From contig OY282367.1 of NCBI GenBank assembly GCA_958295755.1, positions 2,228,182 to 2,292,181 of the forward strand: 64,000 nt of DNA, in the 5' to 3' direction. A model generated the notes under the pieces. That model saw nothing but the letters and a program-made list of their open reading frames with translations. It did no database searches and was not told the origin of the DNA. The number at the start of each line of letters is the position of its first letter. Position 1 is the stretch's first letter. Positions 17,852 through 26,892 of the stretch are shown piece after piece. This DNA comes from an uncultured Acidimicrobiales bacterium (GTDB taxonomy: Bacteria > Actinomycetota > Acidimicrobiia > Acidimicrobiales > Hopanoidiivorantaceae). A program made the position numbers and the translations under genes.

Positions 17852-18556
17852 CTAAGCACGGGCATAGACCACGAGGCTTTTACCAATCAGCGGGTTGAGG
17901 GCTTTCTCTGCGTAACGCACGAATGCTGGATTGTGCTCAATGTCCCAGCACAAGAAGCGATGATAAGCCTTACAGATGCTTTTGCCTTCGCCGATGCCGC
18001 AGCGCAACCACCAATACGGCGAATGCAGGGCGTGAGCTTTGTGGCTACCAATGGGAGTCAGCCCGGCGGCGACTAGTTTTTGTTCTAGTTCGTCTTGTGA
18101 ATAGATCCGCACATGTCCGCCTTCAGCTTTGGGAGCGTGATAGCCGTCGTCAAGTGCCCAGCAGATGCGTTCGGCAAACTGAGCGGGCACCGTCACAGCC
18201 AAGGTGCCGCCCGGTTGCAGTATGCGCACAAGCTCTGCCAGTGCGCCAGCATCGTCGTGGATGTGTTCTAACACTTCCGATGCCACTATCCGTGTGAAGG
18301 ATGCGTCTGAAAATGGTAGGCGGGTGGCGTCACCAGCGACTAACCCTGCTGTGCAATGTTGAGGCAGCTGATCGGCTAAATGCATGGCAGCCACGGTGTG
18401 GCGGATATCAATCAGCTCGGGAAGAGAAATATCGCAAGCCACCACTCTTGCACCTCTCGCCAATGCACCGTAGGCGTGTCGTCCAAAACCGCAGCCGAGA
18501 TCTAACAAGATGTCGTCTTGGCTCAGACTGAGACGGTCGTAATCAACTGTAAGCAT
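17852..18556 (-). CDS. Class I SAM-dependent methyltransferase
   Basis: A 234-residue methyltransferase. Motif I is LLDLGCGFGRHAYGALARGA (about 16-35), with the acidic ribose-binding residue in VVACDISLPELI; motif post-I is VAGDATRLPFSD, and motif III lies around ILQPGGTLAVTVPAQFAE. It is of the UbiE/SmtA-like Methyltransf_11 type. It lies between the glycosyltransferase and the six-hairpin protein with short gaps (54 and 46 bp), so it may methylate a sugar or lipid in the same product. The upstream gap holds three to four imperfect copies of AACCGTAAGCATTGTC (about 18543-18600). Confidence 0.82.
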   Translation of the reverse strand: MLTVDYDRLSLSQDDILLDLGCGFGRHAYGALARGARVVACDISLPELIDIRHTVAAMHLADQLPQHCTAGLVAGDATRLPFSDASFTRIVASEVLEHIHDDAGALAELVRILQPGGTLAVTVPAQFAERICWALDDGYHAPKAEGGHVRIYSQDELEQKLVAAGLTPIGSHKAHALHSPYWWLRCGIGEGKSICKAYHRFLCWDIEHNPAFVRYAEKALNPLIGKSLVVYARA

Positions 18557-18602
18557 TGTTAACCGTAAGCATTGTCAACCGCATTGTCAACTGCATTGCT
18601 TT
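18540..18602. repeat. Imperfect tandem repeats upstream of methyltransferase
   Basis: Repeats of about 14-16 nt sharing GCATTGTCAAC/GCATTGTTAAC lie across the methyltransferase start and the spacer. They look like local slippage duplication. No regulator site is claimed. Confidence 0.6.
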
Positions 18603-18610
18603 TCAGGGTT

Positions 18611-19879
18611 CTATCGAATACAAGAGAGGATGGAATGGTTTGGCTGTTGCCAATGTTTCAGTAGCAAACGATACTGAGTTTCGGTGTGCTGAGCGGTGTG
18701 TCGCCAGCTCCAACGCGCTGCCACGCGTTCTCGTCCCGCTAAACCGACTTTGGTTGCTAGCTCAGGTGAGTCCATGACATGGCGGATCATACTAACCAGT
18801 GCTGCAGCATCGCCCGGCTCCACTAGAAACGCTGTCTCATTGTGTAGCCCTACCACTTCTGGCAAGGCTCCGCCTGTGGTGGTGATGAGCGGGGCGGCGC
18901 ACGACATCGCTTCAATAGCTGGCAACGAGAAGCCTTCATACAGCGAAGGCACCACCACCACTTCGCTTTGGGCATACATTTTTACGATCTGCTCTTCGGG
19001 CACTCCCGACACGAATTCCACGATGTTACCTATGCCCAGCTTGTCTATGGTTTGTGCCACCGTTCCGCCTTCTTTGGGTTTGCCGATCACCCAAAGCGCG
19101 ATATTGCGCTCGCGGTGTAGCTCGGCTACTGCCTCTAGTAGGTATCGCAGACCTTTCATGGCAACATCTGATGAAGTTGTAGTGATGATGCGTCCCGGTT
19201 CGCGAGTAGTTGTGAGGAGAGGTCGGAAGACTTCGGGGTCTACTCCTACAGGCACCACGGCGAGTTTGTCGGGTGAAACTTTGTGGTCGCGGCAGATGTC
19301 TTCGCGTGAGGATTGTGAGACGGTGAGGATTCGTTGTAGTCGCTGAGCCACTCTGGTTTGCATGGCTGTGAACGAATACCAGCGGCTTTTGGCAAATCGC
19401 TGCAAAGGGTTTTGAGCATGAGTGACTTCCAAGCGGCGATCCACGGTGATGGGATGATGGATAGTTCCCAGCACAGGCAACCCTGCGTTTTCAATGGCGA
19501 ACAGGCCGTAGCCCAAGCACTGGTTGTCGTGGACTAGATCGAAATCACCGACGCGATCTTTCAGGGCAGAATAGGCCCGAAGGCTGAAACCCAGAGGTTC
19601 TGAGAAAGCCCCGGTTAGATAGCTACCCACCTCTGCGGCGTCGCTGAGATTTTGGATTTCCCAGAAACCAGGGAGCCGACCTGGGTAGTGATCGTTGAAG
19701 ATGTCCAAGCTCGGTAGCTCATGAAGCGGCACGCGTGGATCAAGCACAGGATAAGGCTGACCTGAAAACACCTCCACATGATGTCCAAGGTCGCAAAGTG
19801 CCTTGCTGAGACACCGCACATATACTCCCTGCCCACCCACATGAGGTTTCCCCCGATATGTCAAAAGTGCTATCCGCAT
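18611..19879 (-). CDS. Glycosyltransferase family 4
   Basis: A 422-residue GT-B glycosyltransferase. The N-terminal donor/acceptor fold begins MRIALLTYRGKPHVGGQG, and the GT4 signature EGFSLPAIEAMSCAAPLITT (about 318-337) holds the E-x7-E residues that contact the nucleotide sugar. The second half has KLAVVPVGVDPEVFRPL and the GRIITTTSSDVAMKGLRYL segment common to GT4 enzymes. It probably works in the cytoplasm on a glycolipid or polysaccharide precursor. It is followed by a methyltransferase and a six-hairpin protein, suggesting a three-gene envelope-sugar module. The ATG at 19879 is preferred over the overlapping TTG at 19882. Confidence 0.87.
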   Translation of the reverse strand: MRIALLTYRGKPHVGGQGVYVRCLSKALCDLGHHVEVFSGQPYPVLDPRVPLHELPSLDIFNDHYPGRLPGFWEIQNLSDAAEVGSYLTGAFSEPLGFSLRAYSALKDRVGDFDLVHDNQCLGYGLFAIENAGLPVLGTIHHPITVDRRLEVTHAQNPLQRFAKSRWYSFTAMQTRVAQRLQRILTVSQSSREDICRDHKVSPDKLAVVPVGVDPEVFRPLLTTTREPGRIITTTSSDVAMKGLRYLLEAVAELHRERNIALWVIGKPKEGGTVAQTIDKLGIGNIVEFVSGVPEEQIVKMYAQSEVVVVPSLYEGFSLPAIEAMSCAAPLITTTGGALPEVVGLHNETAFLVEPGDAAALVSMIRHVMDSPELATKVGLAGRERVAARWSWRHTAQHTETQYRLLLKHWQQPNHSILSCIR

Positions 19880-19957
19880 CAAAGTATAAGGCTATCTTTA
19901 GCAATAAAACTAGAAGCAAAGCTAGAAGCTCAGCTAGAAACTCAATTAGAAGCCCAG
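19880..19957. repeat. Spacer built of short AGAAGC-type repeats
   Basis: The spacer between lnt and the glycosyltransferase contains about six imperfect 11-nt copies related to CTAGAAGCTCAG (19910-19972), which also run into the end of lnt. No gene is seen here. Confidence 0.6.
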
Positions 19958-21505
19958 CTAGAAGCCCAGTTTGTTTCGGTGGATTTTGCGGCGGAGTAAG
20001 AGGTGGCGGGTGCCGGGGTAGGCGAAAGTGGCTAAAGCTATTCCTAGCACGGGCCAAGGCCCAAGGCGCACGGGAAGGGTTTTGCCTTCGCGCAGCTCTA
20101 CATCGGCGTGGATGACTCTTTGTTCGCTGATGGCTGTGCGTTCTAATACATTGCCGTTGGGATCGACCACGGCCGTGAAGCCTGTGGGGGCTACTTGGAG
20201 CACATAGCGGTCGGTTTCCATAGCCCGCAAGCGACTGCTGGCCACTTGTTGCGACTGAACGATGCGGAGCCAATAGGAAGAGCCGTTTGTGGGGTTCAAG
20301 ATGATTTGGCCACCGTTGCCTATGGCGTCGCGCACACGATGCTCAAAGAAGACTTCCCACGAAATGACTATGCCCGCTGTCAAATCTTCGCCGTTTGCTA
20401 CTTGAGCTATTTCCAGCACAGCTGGACCGGTACCAGGCACCGCTTCACGGGTGGGCAGATAGTCGGGGGCAAACGGTTCCACCAGCCAGCGCAGAGGCAC
20501 ATATTCTCCGAACGGCACGCGATGTACTTTGTCGTAGCGGTCGCCAAACTCACGGTTGGGGGTGATGACAATGCTGAAGTTATTGAAAGAGTCTTCATCG
20601 GCGTCGTCTATCACACCGGCGACAATAGGCGCACCGATTTCTTCTGCCACATCTGCGATCTGGATAGCTTGGGGTGAGGTCTCGAAATTGCCATCCACAT
20701 CTACCACATTTTCAGGCCAAACTACCAGATCTACTGGTGTTCGCACAAGCTGGCTGGTGGCATCAAGATGTGCTCCCAGAACAGCAGCAAAATCTGTATT
20801 GGCGGCTCTGGTGCGCTGAGGGCCACCGCCTTGGACTAAGGCCACGCTAATCGTGCCGGTGGTGTGAGACGAAGGTGCCAGAGGGGCTAGACCAGCAGCG
20901 AGAGCTAGCACCACAGGCCCGACCGCAGCTATCCACCAGTCGCGGCGAATGAGCGCAGCGATACTTACGCCCCCCAAGCCCACCAACCAGACGATGAACA
21001 GCGATCCGAAAATTCTGCCTGTCTCCAAGAGTGGCGATCCCGACTGGCTCATTGCCAATGTAGAGAGCGGCACCCCGCCAAATGGCCACCGCCAGCGAAG
21101 ATAGCCCACCAGTACCAGCAAGGCAGGCAGAGCCAGCCAACGGAGCTTTCTGTCGGGCGGGCACAGCACTCCTGCCACGCCGTAGAACAACGAAAACCCC
21201 ACACCTGCGGATATGTAACCTATCGGCGATAAGTCCCACATCCAGATCATGGAAGGAAATAACCAACCAGCCCCGATAAAGCTAGCTCGCGCAAAGCGGA
21301 CGCGAGCACGTTGGTTGTCCAAGAGGAAGTCCATGCCCACAACTCCGAGAAATGCGAGTGGCCAAAAGCCCCAAGGTGGCATTGAGAAAGCAAACATTAA
21401 TCCGCAGAGAGTAGACAACAGCAAACCGAGCCAGAAGGTTGATTGCCGAGGGGCGTTGTCGTTCGGTCGGTAAATGCCGCTGAGTCCAGCGAAGGTGCTA
21501 CTCAT
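19958..21505 (-). CDS. lnt: Apolipoprotein N-acyltransferase with Ser at the nucleophile position
   Basis: A 515-residue protein with about seven N-terminal membrane helices and a nitrilase-like domain (about 200-480). Lnt adds the third acyl chain to lipoproteins on the outer face of the membrane. Of the expected triad, the Glu is in VVWPENVVD and the Lys in YDKVHRVPFGEYVP, but the segment aligned with the E. coli ICYEI nucleophile region reads VISWEVFFEHRVRD, so Cys387 is replaced by Ser. The ATG overlaps the hemY stop by 4 nt (ATGA). Several lipoproteins in this window are possible substrates. Activity is uncertain because of the Ser. Confidence 0.85.
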   Translation of the reverse strand: MSSTFAGLSGIYRPNDNAPRQSTFWLGLLLSTLCGLMFAFSMPPWGFWPLAFLGVVGMDFLLDNQRARVRFARASFIGAGWLFPSMIWMWDLSPIGYISAGVGFSLFYGVAGVLCPPDRKLRWLALPALLVLVGYLRWRWPFGGVPLSTLAMSQSGSPLLETGRIFGSLFIVWLVGLGGVSIAALIRRDWWIAAVGPVVLALAAGLAPLAPSSHTTGTISVALVQGGGPQRTRAANTDFAAVLGAHLDATSQLVRTPVDLVVWPENVVDVDGNFETSPQAIQIADVAEEIGAPIVAGVIDDADEDSFNNFSIVITPNREFGDRYDKVHRVPFGEYVPLRWLVEPFAPDYLPTREAVPGTGPAVLEIAQVANGEDLTAGIVISWEVFFEHRVRDAIGNGGQIILNPTNGSSYWLRIVQSQQVASSRLRAMETDRYVLQVAPTGFTAVVDPNGNVLERTAISEQRVIHADVELREGKTLPVRLGPWPVLGIALATFAYPGTRHLLLRRKIHRNKLGF

Positions 21506-23028
21506 CGTGGGGCTCCTACATGATCTCCTACCTGGTCTCCTACATGATCTCTTACATGGCGTAGAGCGGTGTTAGCAGCCTTGCGACCCGATGCGATGCA
21601 AGCTGGTATGCCGATTCCGTGATATCCAGCCCCTGTTAGGAAGATGTTGTGCTGGGCAAGTAGAGTTTCGGCTTCTGCGATACGTTTGCTATGGCTGGGG
21701 GCGTATTGAGGGAATGAGCGCGGCCAGCGCGAGATGCGTACCTCAAGCGGACTAGATGTAATCCCCATGGTGTGCTTCAGGTCAGAGAGCACTTTGGCGA
21801 TGATATGGTCGTCGTCTGTGGCGGCAACAGCATCATCGCCGTGTCGTCCCAGAGATACCCGAAGAATCGCTGGGTTGTTTTTTTCGCCATTGCTTTCTCT
21901 GCTGTTTTCGCTGCACATGTTTTCTCTGTGCAAATGCTCCCATTTTGACGATGCCCATGAGCAGGCGGTTATAGTCATATTCTCACCTGCTGGTACCAAA
22001 AAACCGCTACCCGAACGGAATAACTCTGCATCAGGCAAGTAGTCATAATCAAAGGCGAGAGTAACAAGCACTACAGATGCGTACTCAATTTGCCTTAGCA
22101 ATGCCGCAGCGTCAGGGTGCGATGTAGCCAGCAGATCTGCCGCTACCCATGAGGGTGTAGCCAGCACTACGGCGTCAAAATGTTCAGGAGATACTTGGTT
22201 GGCAAAACCGATAGTAGGCATATCAACCGACACCACTGGGCAAGACAAGCAAACCTGCTTGCCTAGGCGAGACTCCAACCGCCGAACAATTTCGCCTGTT
22301 CCTGATCTGGGTGCCAAGAAGAGTGATTTTTTTCGCGATATTGCCTCAGCTTCGCTTTTCGCTCTCAAGTTGGCAAGCCCTGCAATCAGGCTGGCGTTGG
22401 CAACTGCGGCTTCGGCTAGTAGAGGGGCGGTGGCTTGAAGATCCAATAGGTCGCAGTTGCCTGCATTTATTGAACCGATGAGTGGGAACACGAGCTTTTC
22501 AGCGATTTCGTCTCCGAGCCGTTGGCGTACTAGCTTTCCGACTGTGGATGAGGTAGCGAGATTTTTTTTTACTGGATCTCCGGCGCGGTTCAAATCTTCT
22601 TCGGCTGCGGCAATTCCCGCTTCGCTCACTAGACCGCTTGCTCGTAGTTCTTCAATGTCTAATGGCACGCCCAGCACTTGAGATTTTAGCAAGGGCTTCA
22701 GTGCACCATTGCTCCAGATGAAGGCTCTGGATATGCTGGGTGCCACTAGCTCATTGCCTAGTCCTAGTTCTTCGCAAAGTTCAGTGGCATGTGGCACACG
22801 GGTGATGAAGGCATCAGCTCCTTCGTCCACCAAGTAGCCGGCAAATGGAGTTGTGAGCAGTTTGCCGCCTACTCTGTCTGAAGCTTCATACAGCATCACT
22901 TCAGGCGTATCTGCCTGGTTTGCTAAATCTGCCTGGTTTGCTAAATTTTCCTGGCTTACCAAAATCTCATAGGCTGCGACAAGTCCGGCGATCCCCCCTC
23001 CCACTATTGCGATGCGTGGTCTAGACAT
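21502..23028 (-). CDS. hemY: Protoporphyrinogen/coproporphyrinogen oxidase HemY (HemG2/CgoX type)
   Basis: A 508-residue FAD enzyme. The dinucleotide fold begins RIAIVGGGIAGLVAAYE, followed by VMLYEASDRVGGKL and DEGADAFITRVP; the C-terminus has IFLTGAGYHGIGIPACIASG, which binds FAD. In Actinobacteria this enzyme usually oxidises coproporphyrinogen III to coproporphyrin III. Two slippage-type insertions are visible: ENLANQADLANQAD between the Gly-rich loop and the next beta strand, and the C-terminal HVRDHVGDQVGDHVGAPR. It follows hemE by 52 bp and overlaps lnt by 4 nt. hemH and hemQ are not in the window. Confidence 0.92.
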   Translation of the reverse strand: MSRPRIAIVGGGIAGLVAAYEILVSQENLANQADLANQADTPEVMLYEASDRVGGKLLTTPFAGYLVDEGADAFITRVPHATELCEELGLGNELVAPSISRAFIWSNGALKPLLKSQVLGVPLDIEELRASGLVSEAGIAAAEEDLNRAGDPVKKNLATSSTVGKLVRQRLGDEIAEKLVFPLIGSINAGNCDLLDLQATAPLLAEAAVANASLIAGLANLRAKSEAEAISRKKSLFLAPRSGTGEIVRRLESRLGKQVCLSCPVVSVDMPTIGFANQVSPEHFDAVVLATPSWVAADLLATSHPDAAALLRQIEYASVVLVTLAFDYDYLPDAELFRSGSGFLVPAGENMTITACSWASSKWEHLHRENMCSENSRESNGEKNNPAILRVSLGRHGDDAVAATDDDHIIAKVLSDLKHTMGITSSPLEVRISRWPRSFPQYAPSHSKRIAEAETLLAQHNIFLTGAGYHGIGIPACIASGRKAANTALRHVRDHVGDQVGDHVGAPR

Positions 23029-23080
23029 TTTGCCAGAGGTTCATCGGAGGTTCTTGAGATCGGGCTTTCTAGTTTGCTCG

Positions 23081-24178
23081 CTAGTTAGCATCGCAATGGC
23101 CTTCGGCGTGCACCAGATCTACGATTTGTTTGAGAATAGCAGGGTCGGTGGGGGGTAAAACGCCGTGTCCAAGGTTGAAGATGTAGCCAGGGTTTGAGCC
23201 GTTCTCAGCCAAAACCTTGCGTGTCTGCTCAGCCACTACAGGCCAAGGAGCCAAACACACCGCAGGGTCAAGATTACCTTGGAGCGACACTTTCCCGCCC
23301 GTGCGTAGTCTGGCTTCATCTAGCCGGACCCGCCAGTCTACGCCCACGACTTCCGCTCCAGTTTGAGCAAACAGAGCAAGTAGCTCGCCAGTGCCAACCC
23401 CGTGGCATATTCTTGGAACGCCGAGGTTATCTGTAGATGCGATTATGCGCTTGGTATAGGGGAATACTAGTTGCTCATAAGCCGCTGGGCTGAGGGTGCC
23501 GGCCCAGCTGTCAAACAGCTGCAGCGCGCTCGCACCAGCTTCAACTTGTGCCTTTAAGAAAGTTTCGGTGATGTCGCAAAGGCGATCCATAAGTGCCGTC
23601 CAAAGCTCTGGGTTGGCAAACATAAGAGATTTGGTTTTTTGAAAGGTCTTGGTTGGCCCACCTTCTATGAGATAGCTGGCCACAGTGAACGGTGCTCCTG
23701 CAAATCCGATGAGCGGCACTACAAGCTCAGCCTGCAGGTTTTTTACCGCTTCCAGCACATAGGCAATGTCTTCTTCTGGCTCTAACGGGCGCAGGCGTTC
23801 AAGGTCGGAAGCGTCTGAAAACGGCTGAGCTATAACAGGGCCTACTCCAGCTTGGATGTCTACTCCGAAGCCCACCGCATACACAGGCACCATAATGTCG
23901 CTGAACAAAATGGCAGCATCTACTCCGTAGCGGCGCACAGGCTGCAGTGTGATCTCGGTGGCCAAATCGGCATCGGCAATAGCAGTCAAAATGCTGTCGG
24001 TGCCTCGCATCATCCGATATTCAGGCAGAGACCGCCCTGCCTGTCGCATAAACCACACAGGCACCCTCTCGTGCGCCTGTCCGTAACAAGCCGCCAAGAA
24101 CGGAGAGCTGGTAGCAGAACTGGTTTGTTGGCTGGTGCTAGTAGGGCTGTTTAGGTTGGTATTTTCTATAACTCCCAC
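23081..24178 (-). CDS. hemE: Uroporphyrinogen decarboxylase HemE
   Basis: A 365-residue protein of standard size. Signature segments are VPVWFMRQAGRSLPEYR (about 39-55) with the substrate-binding Arg residues, LFSDIMVPVYAVG, GFAGAPFTVASYLIEGG and the closing YIFNLGHGVLPPTDP. It decarboxylates the four acetate side chains of uroporphyrinogen III to give coproporphyrinogen III, the substrate of the next gene hemY. Start is a GTG with an extra Ser/Thr-rich N-terminus of about 25 residues. It heads the minus-strand run hemE-hemY-lnt-GT4-MT. The spacer to helD (132 bp) contains repeats of AAGCCAGTTAAGCCAGTCAA. Confidence 0.96.
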   Translation of the reverse strand: MGVIENTNLNSPTSTSQQTSSATSSPFLAACYGQAHERVPVWFMRQAGRSLPEYRMMRGTDSILTAIADADLATEITLQPVRRYGVDAAILFSDIMVPVYAVGFGVDIQAGVGPVIAQPFSDASDLERLRPLEPEEDIAYVLEAVKNLQAELVVPLIGFAGAPFTVASYLIEGGPTKTFQKTKSLMFANPELWTALMDRLCDITETFLKAQVEAGASALQLFDSWAGTLSPAAYEQLVFPYTKRIIASTDNLGVPRICHGVGTGELLALFAQTGAEVVGVDWRVRLDEARLRTGGKVSLQGNLDPAVCLAPWPVVAEQTRKVLAENGSNPGYIFNLGHGVLPPTDPAILKQIVDLVHAEGHCDAN

Positions 24179-24310
24179 AGTAATGACTTTATGTCTAAGC
24201 TAGTCAATTCAAGCAATTTAAGCCAGTTAAGCCAGTCAATGTGCCAGCTAATGTCTGAGAGGATCGGCGAGGCCAGACATAGCTGAGGCAGTGCCCAGAT
24301 AGCATGAAAT

Positions 24311-26623
24311 ATGACCATTTCAAACAGCATGTCTAGCCATATGGTCTCAGATGATCTTGAGCAGGAACAGGCATATATTGACAACGCTTTTGCCTGTTTA
24401 GAGGCTTCAAAGGGGACAACCCAGCAGCTTCGGTCTACCGTGGAGTCGGGCAAAGGTGGGACGCATCAGGCCCGCTACGAGCGCGATGTGATAGAAGAGC
24501 GTGTGCAGCGCAGGCTGGGGCGGCTGGAGTTGGGCGACCGTTCGCTTTGTTTCGGACGGATAGATATGGGTGCGCCTTGTGAGGCTGGCGATGTTAGCTA
24601 CGACCCAGGCACTTTTTATATTGGGCGCATCGGAGTATGGGATAAGTCGCATAATCCTGTAATCGTAGATTGGCGTGCACCTGTGGCTGAGCCGTTTTAT
24701 CGCGCTACCGGGCCAGAACCTATGGGCGTTCGCCGCCGTCGCCATTTCTCATCTCTGGGTCGTCGCCTGCTGCGTATTGAAGATGAGTATTTTGGCGATG
24801 AAGCAGGTTATGCATTCCCCACACGCAATGTTACCGGCGGGGATAGTAGCGCAACAGATAGTAGTAGCGCAACAGATAGCGGTGTAACAGGCGCAAGCGA
24901 CACAGTGCCAAGCGGCTCTTCTATGAGCACAATCCGAGACAGCTCCGGCCGTGTCATCCGTGGCATCGGAGCGGTTCGCCAAGCTCTTGCTGAAGCTCGT
25001 TCAGGCAGGCTTAGCGACATCGTAGCTACTATTCAAGCCGAACAAGACGAAGTCGTTCGTTCTCCTTTGCCGGGTGTGCTCGTAGTTCAAGGGGGGCCGG
25101 GCACGGGCAAGACTGTGGTCGCCCTTCATCGAGCTGCCTATCTGCTCTATACGCATAGGTTCCCTCTGGAACGCCAAGGGGTGCTTATAGTTGCCCCTAA
25201 CAGGCTTTTTGCCAACTACATAGAAATCGTTTTGCCCTCACTTGGCGAAGCTGGGGCGATTGTGGCAACCCCAGCCGAGATGCTTGGTTTGTCAGATGTG
25301 GTAGTGGAGGGTTTTGACGATGAAGCCGTAGCCCGTGTCAAAGGCGACCGGCGAATGGCGCAGCTCATCAGGCGTGCCGTGCGAGACCGCCAGCGACCTC
25401 TTCGCCGTGATTTTGCGATCACCTACCGACCTGAATTCCGCTTTACCCTAGAGCAAAGCCGCCAACTAGTAGAAAGCGTGCAAAGCAGACGCATTGCTCA
25501 CAAAACAGGTCGCAAGCTCATAGAAGAAGGTTTTTTCAGTGCGCTGGCTGAAGCAGCCAATTTGCACAGAGGAGAGCCAGCCGAGAGCGAGTTTGCTGTT
25601 GACAGCATATTAGTGAAAGAAGAAATCGGCGACACTCAAGAAGTGCGAGAAGCTCTGGAGTGGATGTGGCCGAGACTCACTCCTGTGCGGTTTTTGCATG
25701 ATCTGCTCAGTGTGCCGTCTCTTTTGCGTTCGGCAGGTCGGAAACTTTTTTCGCCAGAAGAACTTGCTCTGCTTGCTATCCCTCGCGCTCCGAAAGAGAC
25801 CTGGACGATGGAAGATGTGCCTTTACTAGATGAGGCACGATGGCTGTTAGGTTCGCCCGACCGCAGGCGAAGAAGCCGCAATGCTGACGCTGGTGCTTAC
25901 GGCGCAAGCTCGGAAACTTCTAGCTCGCCATCTGCCAGCGAGCGCACTTACGGACATGTGGTGATTGACGAAGCTCAAGATTCCACTCCAATGCTGCTGC
26001 GAATGTCGGCTCGTCGCTCCCGCAATGGCTCTATGACTTTGGTCGGAGACATCGCCCAAGCTACTGGTCCTCGTGACTCTTGGGATGAGCTACTAAAAGA
26101 GCTTCCATCCAAATGGCACTCCCGGATAGCTGAGCTTTCCGTGGGTTACCGCCTGCCCGAACCTGTAGCTTCCTATGCTGCCAAGCTTTTAGATGACATC
26201 GACCCCTCCCTAGCCATGCCCGTAGCTGTCCAAAAAGAAGGAGCACCCCCCCGGATCATCAATGTCGCAAAAGAAACCTTGCTGTCTGAAGTTGCCACTG
26301 CCGTAAAGCAAGAGACAGCCCATGCTACGACAGTGGCAGTCATAGTGCCCGACAAGAGTGCCGATGTTATCACCGATGCTCTGAGAGCAACAGGCATAGA
26401 ATGCGCCACCGCCTATGACGGCGCACTTAGCACTACGGTTTCTGTCCTCCCTGTTCGTTTCACCAAAGGCTTGGAAGTGGATGCTACCATAGTAGTAGAA
26501 CCCGCTGAAATCATAGCTCAAACCACAAAAGGCACCCAATCTCTCTATGTAGCCTTAACTCGAGCCATGCGAAGCTTAACAGTGATCCACACCACCCCAC
26601 TGCCTAAAGCGTTGAGAAAGTGA
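24311..26623 (+). CDS. helD: HelD-like superfamily 1 helicase/translocase (RNA polymerase recycling type)
   Basis: A 770-residue UvrD/Rep-like ATPase. The N-terminal region has a coiled-coil-like helix (LEQEQAYIDNAFACLEASK) and the HelD signature CFGRIDMG plus FYIGRIGVWDKSHNPVIVDW. Walker A is GGPGTGKTVVALHRA (about 256-270) and motif II is VIDEAQDSTPML (about 554-565); VGYRLPEPVASYAAKLL and SLYVALTRAMRSLTV complete the SF1A motifs. HelD proteins free stalled or antibiotic-bound RNA polymerase. A Ser/Thr/Asp insertion (about 175-200) is encoded by 18-nt tandem repeats (24845-24880). The start is an ATG, with another ATG at 24329 possible. Confidence 0.88.
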   Translation: MTISNSMSSHMVSDDLEQEQAYIDNAFACLEASKGTTQQLRSTVESGKGGTHQARYERDVIEERVQRRLGRLELGDRSLCFGRIDMGAPCEAGDVSYDPGTFYIGRIGVWDKSHNPVIVDWRAPVAEPFYRATGPEPMGVRRRRHFSSLGRRLLRIEDEYFGDEAGYAFPTRNVTGGDSSATDSSSATDSGVTGASDTVPSGSSMSTIRDSSGRVIRGIGAVRQALAEARSGRLSDIVATIQAEQDEVVRSPLPGVLVVQGGPGTGKTVVALHRAAYLLYTHRFPLERQGVLIVAPNRLFANYIEIVLPSLGEAGAIVATPAEMLGLSDVVVEGFDDEAVARVKGDRRMAQLIRRAVRDRQRPLRRDFAITYRPEFRFTLEQSRQLVESVQSRRIAHKTGRKLIEEGFFSALAEAANLHRGEPAESEFAVDSILVKEEIGDTQEVREALEWMWPRLTPVRFLHDLLSVPSLLRSAGRKLFSPEELALLAIPRAPKETWTMEDVPLLDEARWLLGSPDRRRRSRNADAGAYGASSETSSSPSASERTYGHVVIDEAQDSTPMLLRMSARRSRNGSMTLVGDIAQATGPRDSWDELLKELPSKWHSRIAELSVGYRLPEPVASYAAKLLDDIDPSLAMPVAVQKEGAPPRIINVAKETLLSEVATAVKQETAHATTVAVIVPDKSADVITDALRATGIECATAYDGALSTTVSVLPVRFTKGLEVDATIVVEPAEIIAQTTKGTQSLYVALTRAMRSLTVIHTTPLPKALRK

Positions 26624-26892
26624 CAGAAAACCCTTAGCGTTTTCTTATCCTTCGTCTGATTTTTTTGCGTTTCCTTCCATAAATCGTAGAAGGGGGACTT
26701 AGGATCGAGGCCTTTTCGCCCCTCGCCTGGGATTGTTCCCACACGGGTAGTTGGTGAATTCAGTAGACGATCAAGCCGTTTCTGATCCTCAGTTGAACGC
26801 TTTTTGTCTTTTTTGTCACTATTTTGGACTTTCTGCTCTTGGCGTGCTACCTCATGAGGCAGACCAAAAACGAGTGCGGCTTCTAGTAAACA
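26545..26892 (-). pseudogene. Open frame continuing past an in-frame TGA; possible split or decayed C-terminal part
   Basis: Directly after the TGA stop of the upstream small membrane protein (26893-26895), the same reading frame stays open for 115 codons to a TAG at 26545-26547. The encoded peptide is hydrophilic and gene-like (ALVFGLPHEVARQEQKV, then DKKDKKRSTEDQKRLDRLL, then GEGRKGLDPKSPFYDLWKE). It has no ATG; the only late start is a GTG at 26742 with no ribosome site. The last 26 codons overlap the end of helD on the other strand. It may be the lost C-terminus of the upstream gene after a point mutation, a readthrough extension, or a remnant of a separate gene. I do not recognise the family. 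Confidence 0.4.

Noticed and set aside
26625..26645. Terminator after helD (AGAAAAC/GTTTTCT stem)
   Set aside because: The stem is AT-rich with a 7-nt loop and only a short broken T run, too weak to call.
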